64,000 nt of DNA, taken from Phoronis australis. Lineage: Eukaryota > Phoronida > Phoronidae. Made by a program: the position numbers and the translations under genes. The notes under the pieces were generated by a model. That model made no database searches. It had not been told where the DNA came from and worked only from the letters and a program-made list of their open reading frames with translations. This document shows, in pieces, positions 52,601 to 61,600 of the stretch. The DNA lies in NCBI GenBank assembly GCA_002633005.1, contig NMRA01000372.1, forward strand, positions 280,142-344,141, read 5' to 3'. Each line of letters begins with the position of its first letter. Position 1 is the stretch's first letter.

Positions 52601-55600
52601 TGAAGTTCTTGGCGAACCATACATTCGAAAAGTCTTCCTCTACGTGAAAACCTACATGTACATGTACAGGATGTAACCATAGAATTTGCTACATGTTTTT
52701 CAGAGACTAATTCCTGTCTATCGCTGATGTGACGTGTTTCAGTGCAATTTTGAGAGTAATACATTTACTTTTCTTTGTAGCGACGAGTTCAAAATTTAAA
52801 TAGAAATTGTCATCAAAAATGAGATGTAACCTCCTCATATTTCAACGAGAATCTAATCCCTCCGTGCCTGTTTGTAATTACCCCCGGCGGATTGCCACTA
52901 TTCGTGACTGAGGTGTGAAGATTCTCGTTCATTCAGGGATCCAGCACGATGTACTGTAACAACGACTTTTTAGTGACGTCGCACTAGCACCATAAAAAGG
53001 GGCTCGTCATGTGTCGGTGACCCAAAATTTTGTAAACACCAGAATACAAAACATGAAACATTGAGAAAATCTTATGATAAAATAGAACTGTACCGACCCC
53101 CTTAGAGGTGCATCAACTAATGCAAAACATTGAGCAAACCATGAATCACTTCAACCTGTCTAGAATGGCAGAGTCGAACTGAGTCAAGACAGGCCTATGC
53201 CACGCAACTTACCACTGTTGAATACACTGGACTAACTTCCAGTTGGTCGAAACACTGGAGGTTTCGCCCAACGTGCATATATTTTATTCCGCAAAACGAC
53301 ATGACGTCTGTTCTGTTGAACGGGAAAGCCAATTCCAACCTGTAGGTATGCTGGGTCGTTCCAGGGATGGTCATGTTCAGGAAGTGCCCTATGGCGGCTC
53401 CTGGAAGGACTTCAGAAGCAGAGGACTCGAGAGTGAAGACAGGTGACTCGTCCTGAAAAATGTTGTTTGTATTGGCATTTTGTTTAATGTGATAAAGGTA
53501 ATTCGGCGCAGGCTAGAGGAGGACGCCCTTCCCTTGTTTGGAATAGCTGAACGACGAAAGGACTAAACCGGAGGAGTTTAGGGCCTTATCCTGTTTTACT
53601 CATTAGTCTGAAATGCATTACATTATAATCGATTCTTTCTTGCACTTGAAGAAACACATACAAATCATGAAGAAACGCACGCCATTTTTGCTCTGTTAAA
53701 ACAAACTCAGTTCTACTGCTCCTATGTTTTGCTTCGAATTCTAGAATTTTCGATAGCAGTTAACCAAAACTATCAATAAATTCGAGTTTCAAGCACTGGG
53801 AATGTGTAGATTACTTTCCACTTTTCATTTTTAAAAAAGCATCAAAATCTTTTGCAAAATCAGCGTGCTCTTTTCACAGACGTTGTTTTAGGCCACACTA
53901 AGTTCCATTAAGGAACGTCTTAATTTCGAGATAGCGTGATTGATCACTGAGAGGTAAAATTAACGTACGGTAGCAGACGTTCCGATCTGGTCCGCCATAC
54001 AAAGGCTTGGCAGACTAGGCCGAAACGTCTGCTACCATCCGTCACAATTAGTTTCTCAGTAATCAAGTGATTTCGATATATGTACCTACTAAGAAGAGAA
54101 ATACCAAAACGGTTGTACATTCTTTTCCAAGTATACACTGTCCGATGTGTGGAATGATTACATTGGTTAACATGATATTACACGGCTACATATATATATG
54201 TAAATGTACATGTACATTGTATGATGACTATACTGTGGGAACTCATAGAAGGAGTGCACCAGTGTTTTAGTAAACTATTGGGAAACGAACTTAAAGCTTA
54301 ATGTAGATCTTCTTCGGAAATTAAAAAAAAAATAAAAAGCTGTGCAAAATAGTTGAAAACATACCAGTGGATTAGACGAATTATCGGCAGGTGTTATAAT
54401 GAAATCTTCTTGTCCCGACCATATTTTGTTTTCGTTTATCATGACCGACACGCCCAGCCAATAGTTGCCAATCGCAGTTGTGGTATTCATTACAAAGACC
54501 GAGAAGTCCAGAATCACATAGCTGGTATTGGAATTGTCCTTGTTGGTGCGAAAGTCTAGAAAAAGTAAGCGGTGGTGAGCGTGAAAAATGTCACCTGCGC
54601 TACCGGTACAGCGACCATTTACCAGTACAATTATCTCACTGTTACTGCCACTGAACTACTACACAGTACAGCTACCGCCTTACCACTATTTTAAAAGATA
54701 CTGCTACCGCAAAAACTTTCTATGAAAGACTTGATGATTGTACCAATAGCAGAAGCATCACGATAACAGCAATTCCAGGGAATGTAATTATAAATCAAAC
54801 AAATATTGATTTATCTACATGCGAATGATGTTTGAAATTGCAACGGCAAACCAGACGCGCTGTGTGCGAAACAGTAATATCGTGTTCTGGTGGTAATTTG
54901 TTTACTATGTGTGGGAAAAATTGCATTACAGACTACTTATCACCTGTGTGACTTTTAAACTATCAAACTTGCTACGAATTGGTAAACACGTTACCCCCGC
55001 GCACAAGACCTCCGTACTTAATTCGAGATTCCACTTAAAAACTGACCAGTTAAATTTTAAACTTTCATTTGGAATGATTGAATAACATTCGAAGTCCCAC
55101 CGGAGTGAAATGTTATGGTCTTGTGCGCAGGTGGTTCGGTTCCAAGAGTATTTCTTCGACTACTCACCTGGGTTAATTATGTTCTCCAGTTTTAATGACG
55201 CTGTGCCTGTGTCGTCATTTATGCGGCTAAATTGGATAATGTCATCATTTTTCAAATACGAAAAAGCCGATCCTGAAACGTGGACATCAACTGTACAGTG
55301 CAAGTAATAAACTTTACAGACAGAATTACCCGGAATTCCCCGACATGACGGCCGGGCAGAAGCCGACGGAAAAGGAGTCTTCCGCTTTAACTGAGAATGA
55401 CGGAGAATTAACAGGAGTCTCTTTCATGAAACATGAATAAAGATTTAATTAAAAAATGTGGTCTTATGCTCCAAACAATTATTTCTGAAAAGTAATTAAA
55501 TCTCACATGAGCAAAAGTATAAAATCTCTGAGAATGTACAGGTTTTAGTGCTCTTTATTGAAATGATTTCTATAAATTATTTTAGACTCTGGTGAGCTCA

Positions 55601-58600
55601 TAATTTCTCGGCAAAACCCTTACATGTGAAGTCTGTCTTAAGTCTTTATTCACTTTCATCAAACGCACCCCAGGAAAGTTAGTTAAGTAGTTACGTCATT
55701 ACATAATTAGAGTTTTGCCATACGAATGCATATGTCTATATCTATTAATTGGCAATAGTCTGATACGTTCCTGCCTTTTGAGACCCAGTTTGATGCCCGT
55801 TATGTAGTGGGGAAAACTGGTTCTCAAAATTCGGGCACGTTATATCAGACCATTATCCATTAAATTTTACTAATAACATCATTGACGGACAACGGTTTTT
55901 CGCCTGATTACTTTCGCTTTGTACTGCACGTACACGTGCGTCAGTACAATCGACCAAGGCTGGGCTAAATTATGAGTAGACTGTACTCTCGTCTTCACGT
56001 ACACAATTATTGAACTTCATACAAGTTTTTAATTCTGTGTTTCCGATGTTGGTATGTTAAACAGGCCTGGAACACGATGAACAGACTAAATTGCAATGCT
56101 GTATAAAAAGTGGTTCTCTGCCATTGAAACGGAATTCAACCTGCTCACCAGGGATTTTCAGGGTATGTTTGTAAAGATGTTTAATTTCTGTAGATATGGA
56201 AGCATTTCCTCTTAGATTCAAATTTCAAAAAAATACATTTGTCCTACAATTATTCACCACCTCGTCGATTTTGCCCCCACAAGGCAAAGCACGTCTCCTT
56301 TTTTGGCATAGTAAGACAAAGACGTAGCACATTTCGTTATGTGAAAAATGTGACCTTTGGCCTCATGCAACTGATTGCGCACTCTTGCGCGCACTTATCA
56401 CAAGTAGTAGGGATATTAGAAACTCTGGTAACCACATAGTTTTCACTTCGCCAGTATTAAAAATCGTGAATTTTGTGTTTTTTTCTGGAGATTTCCTCAC
56501 AAAGGAAAGTGAATTACTCTGCACTAGATGTTACTTGATGGTTCTTTCGTCAGTAACTGTTTAAAAGATATTTTGTCGAGCTGTCGTGTTCCATACCTCT
56601 TTTATCTGTGCACACCTGTACCTGTGAGGCGATGATACAAATACTAAAACCGGAGTAATCGTTTAATTGTTGGACCCGAGTGTGTCAAGTGAAATATTAA
56701 AATTATTTTTCAGGTTATGTAGGATCTTATTAACAAATATATGTATTCAGCCAAACACATGTATGTTCAAAACTATAGAATTCAAGTCAATTTCTTTTCA
56801 TGAAAATCATAAAGGGATTGTTTTAAGGCCCTAATGCAAACGCGGGTCTCACATTCCCTTAAACAAATTTATTTAAGTTTGAATTTACTTTCATTTATTG
56901 GAATACATGCGTATGGCCTTTGGTCAGAAGTGTAACAAATACATGTACAGGAAAATAAAATGTCAGGTACGCTACAAACAAGACAAACTGTAAATCGTGA
57001 CCCTTTAGAGAGTAGTGGACAAATTTATACGTCATATGGAGCTATGACCTGAGACAGAGTGCAAAAATAACAACAGTCTCGTGTCTTCACATTCTCTAAA
57101 ATAATCTCGGAAAAATAATCTATGAAACCAGAAAACATCATTACGCCAATGACAGCACTGTGTTTATGGAAAAATTAAACATTTTGTGAAAAACTAGTAA
57201 AATGTAGTTAGGTATCAAAACTACATTGTAATCAAGTTAAAATCCAGCGAATTGGAAGAGAGCGTTTTGTGCAATTCCATTACTCTTACCGTTGGCAGAG
57301 TCCCATCACAAAAGTTTGATGAATACTACCTAAAATTAATTAGAATTAAAATACGATAAAATTGATACTTACCAGTCTCTGCAATGGTGACTCCGCATAA
57401 CTTAGCGAGTCCAGTGGCGTTGACTGGGGCGTACATGTCGATGTAATAGGTTGAGGCGGCGTTGTACAGAGTCATCTTCAGGGAGTACTTTGCCGACTGG
57501 CCAACGTTGACAGATGAATGATTCTTGGACAATTGAAACTCGGGGAGTTTAGTGGATTCCTGGAAAAGAGGGGCTTGCTCTAGTATGCAAATTAAGCGTT
57601 TTTGCTAGATCATAACTGGTAACCCACCCTCATTTTGTTTTCTTGACAAGTACAATTTCTTGGAATTTTTTTTATTTAGCAGTTCCGTGCTGTCTTAAAG
57701 GCATTGCAACTGACTCCCCTCTCCTTCCCTTACATGTGCATTACGCACCATTTTCCTAGAGTGTAAAATCAAGAAATTTCCACTATCACGATCTAATTCA
57801 GAATCACGCTCGATTAAATTTGGCAGGAACGCCTTTTGTGTTGGTACACCATACTGTGGTTAAGCTGGTCAGAGCTTACAGTCACACAAAGGTTAAACAG
57901 GTGCATCTTAATAGTTTAATTTCTCTGAAAGTCAACCGTTTTTCTCCATTCGAAGTTTTTTTGGTAAAAGTATTGCATACAAAACGCAAATGGTTAACGA
58001 CATTTGTTAGAAGTCGCCTTTACAAGTAGTATTTTTAACTATTGATTAGCGTCAGGCGCGCTGTTCATTTTGCTGGATAACGCAACCATCAGATGAAAGC
58101 AGACAATAAGAGAGCTGGACCATGTAAACACTGGTTTGCCACTGTCAAACTCATAACGACACGACTGTATCCCGACTAGCCGATGACTCAGTCGGGTAGG
58201 CAGTGACCACCGTCTCTGGCTGGCTCAGTAGAGACGGTGTAGCTGGTAAAGGAGCTTAACACGCCGGAAGATGTACGGCAAATTATAATTCACTGATTAA
58301 AATGTCGAAGTATCTTTGTTTTGAGTAACTTTTGAGCATGAGGGACACCTCAGGTGGCCGTCGATGTCTTTAATTCCTTCCAACTCGAACAAATCCTCCC
58401 ATCATCGATTTTTTTCTTCGAGCAGTCCCTCGTTCAGTTCCCAAAATCGGTAACCGGCCATTTTTAACCTGTGCACACCAGGGTATATGACGTCATACCA
58501 CCTGCGCAGTGTTAAAAATGGCCACTTTCCGATTTTAGGAACTCAACGAAGCACAGCTCGAAGAAAAAGTTTGATAATGGGAGTATTTGTTCGAGATGGA

Positions 58601-61600
58601 AGAAAGTAAAGACATCGATGGCCTTCTAAGGTGTTCCCCTATGCGTAAAAAGTACTTATAACAACGGAACTTTTAGTTTTTAACACGTGTGAGGCTTAAT
58701 TCGCCGAAAAGCTTCCGGCGTATGAAGCCGCCATGAGAGCTTCATCGTTTCTACTAGCCAGCTAAAGACGGTGGTTACTGTCTATCAGTCGGGATACTCA
58801 TTCCAGTGCGCGGGTGTGTAACGAATGGTAACAACTACTCGTATGCATTACACTGTATACTATTACAAGTCAGAACAACTTTCCCCAATCCAGAAACGTT
58901 CTCGATAATTTTGAAATGAAAAGTCAAGGTAGTTTTACAGTCTGGCAATGAGATTGATCAAACCAAGAATGTTGCGTTAGCCGCTGGTGTTTACGTTACA
59001 AACAAATTTACATGTTTTAAGGGGGTGTAATACCTTAACCACAAACCTGTACCTTTAACCAGATGTCTACAAATCTATAGAATTTAACTCGGCAAAAGTG
59101 TTTATTTCTTGAAAGCCTAAGCTCTGTAGAAATTGATTTTGACTTGATAAAAATCAGCCATTAATTAGGTTACATGACCTTGCCTTTTTGAAGAAAATTT
59201 AACAAAAATAAAGCTACATTCATAGCAAAACAACAGGTTTTTTAACATCTCGAAAACCCTGTTAAAGTTTTCTGAACAGTCGATTCTATTTCATTTTAAG
59301 CAACTTTATTTTCTTTACTTATGAATATCATATGAGTCATAGTTTTTGATAGCCCCTGATGCAAAAGTGGAACATTTTAAAAGCAATTCCTGACATAGTT
59401 TTAGAGAATATAGTTTATAAATCACTGTACATGAAAGTTTCATTTGAATCCGATCAGCCATTTCTGAGACGGATGTACCGTAGTTGGCCAGAATTGAACA
59501 TTTTTTTAGATTCAAACGTACTGTACATGTAACCTTAAGCATTGGATATGAATCAAGACGTTTACATACCAGCGTATCGAGTACCAGATAAAAGATATGT
59601 TCAGCCACCCATATCTTGTTGGTGTTCTCATAAGAAACGCCTGTGCTGACATCTAGCGCCTGATTGTTTTGCATTTCGGGCAAATACAACACCATGGCAT
59701 CAAACGTGATCACTATAGTGCTTTTGTCTTTGTTGCTGCTATCAGACGCCACGTTGGAAACACTCCCAAAGTCGATGACACATCGGTCGTACTACAAGAG
59801 AGTAACTGTGATGTTATAGTCTTTGAACCAAAATGTCGCTGACTGCAACGCATGTTTACAGGTACACTCAAAATTTTGCAGCAAGCTTAAAAGATGTTCA
59901 CAAAATCGCCACAACGTCAGGGCATATTCGAAGAATTTAAGCATATCTTCAGGACCCGACGTGACTTGCGTACGATTGTCGTTTAGTGCGTCAAGCAGGC
60001 CCAAATTTTCACACTGTCCCATATTGTCACAACTTCAAAATCGTGACAATTTGGCCGCGCTGCAGGCGCTGTGTGTGTCAAATTGTCTCACCGTCTCAAT
60101 TTGTCACAAGAATAAGAACATTTCTTGTTTTAAAACTCATATCTACGTGATTTTGCACCTGTAGTAAATGTAGTTCAAATTTACACGTAAACCAGTCGCT
60201 ATATTCAAACTTGTACATTTATAGGCTGTTAAACCTGAGTTGCAGAGCATTGTTGTGTATCCCGGGGGTGGAGAACCACTAAGTTAATACGAGCAACACC
60301 CGTACCACAAAACTCAAAAACCTTATCACGCACACAACGTTTTGACTACGACTTCAAAACTCTAACCGCAGACAGGCATCCTTACCACGGACAATGTCCA
60401 ATGCAAGCGACTGAAGTTCGGAACCGAGGTTCTTCGTGATTAATGAACAAAATGAAGGACACAGCAAAACTTCNAGGTTTGGTCAAATATAGCTAAAAAA
60501 ACAACTTTGGATTTTCAGAATGATTTTATTTTTCTTCAGTATACTGTGCATCAAGAATTAAAGATCAGGATGACATAAAAATGTAAAAAACAGTCAAAAT
60601 TAATTTTTTTGTGTATCCACCTACCTTAAGCAAATTTATTTTCTTTAGGAATATCATGTGGGTCATAGTTTTTGATAGCCCCTGATGCAAAAGTGGAACA
60701 TTTTAAAAGCAATTCTTGACATAGTTTTAGAGAAGATAGTTTACATGAAAGTTTCATTTGAGTCCGATCAGCCATTTCTGAGACGGGTGTACCGTAGTTG
60801 GCTAAAATTGAACATTTTTCTAGGTTCAAACGTACATGCAACCTTAAGCATTGAACATGAAACAAGACGTTCACATACCAGCGTATCGAGTACCAGATAA
60901 AAGATATGTTCAGCCACCCATATCTTGTTGGTGTTCTCATAAGAAACGCCTGTGCTGACATCTAGAGCCTGATTGTTTTGCATGTCGGGCAAATACAACA
61001 CCATGGTATCAAACGTGATCACTATAGTGCTTTTGTCTTTGTTACTGCTATCAGACGCCACGTTGGAAACACTCCCAAAGTCGATGACACATCGGTCGTA
61101 CTACAACAGAGTTACTGTGATGTTATAGTATTTGAACCAAAATGTCGCTGACTGCAACGCATGTTTACAGGTACACTCAAAATTTTGCAGCAAGCTTAAA
61201 AGATGTCGCCACAACGTCAAGGCATGTTCGAAGAATTTAAGCATATCTTCAGGACCCCACGTGACTTGCGTACGATTGTCGTTTAGTGCGTCAGGCAGGC
61301 CGAAATTTTCACACTGTCCCATATTGTCACAACTTCAAAATTGTGACAAATTGGCCGCACTGCATTCGCTGTGTGTGTCAAATTGTCTCACCGTCTCAAT
61401 TTGTCACAAGAACGTAAGATGTGTTTTAAAACTCATATCTACGTAATTTTGCACCTGTAGTAAATGTAGTTCAAATGTACACGTAGGCCAGTCGCTATAT
61501 TCAAACTTGTACATTCATAGGCTGTTAAACCTGATTTGCAGAGCATTGTTGTGTATCCCGGGGGTGGAGAACCACTAAGTTAATACGAGCAACACCCATA

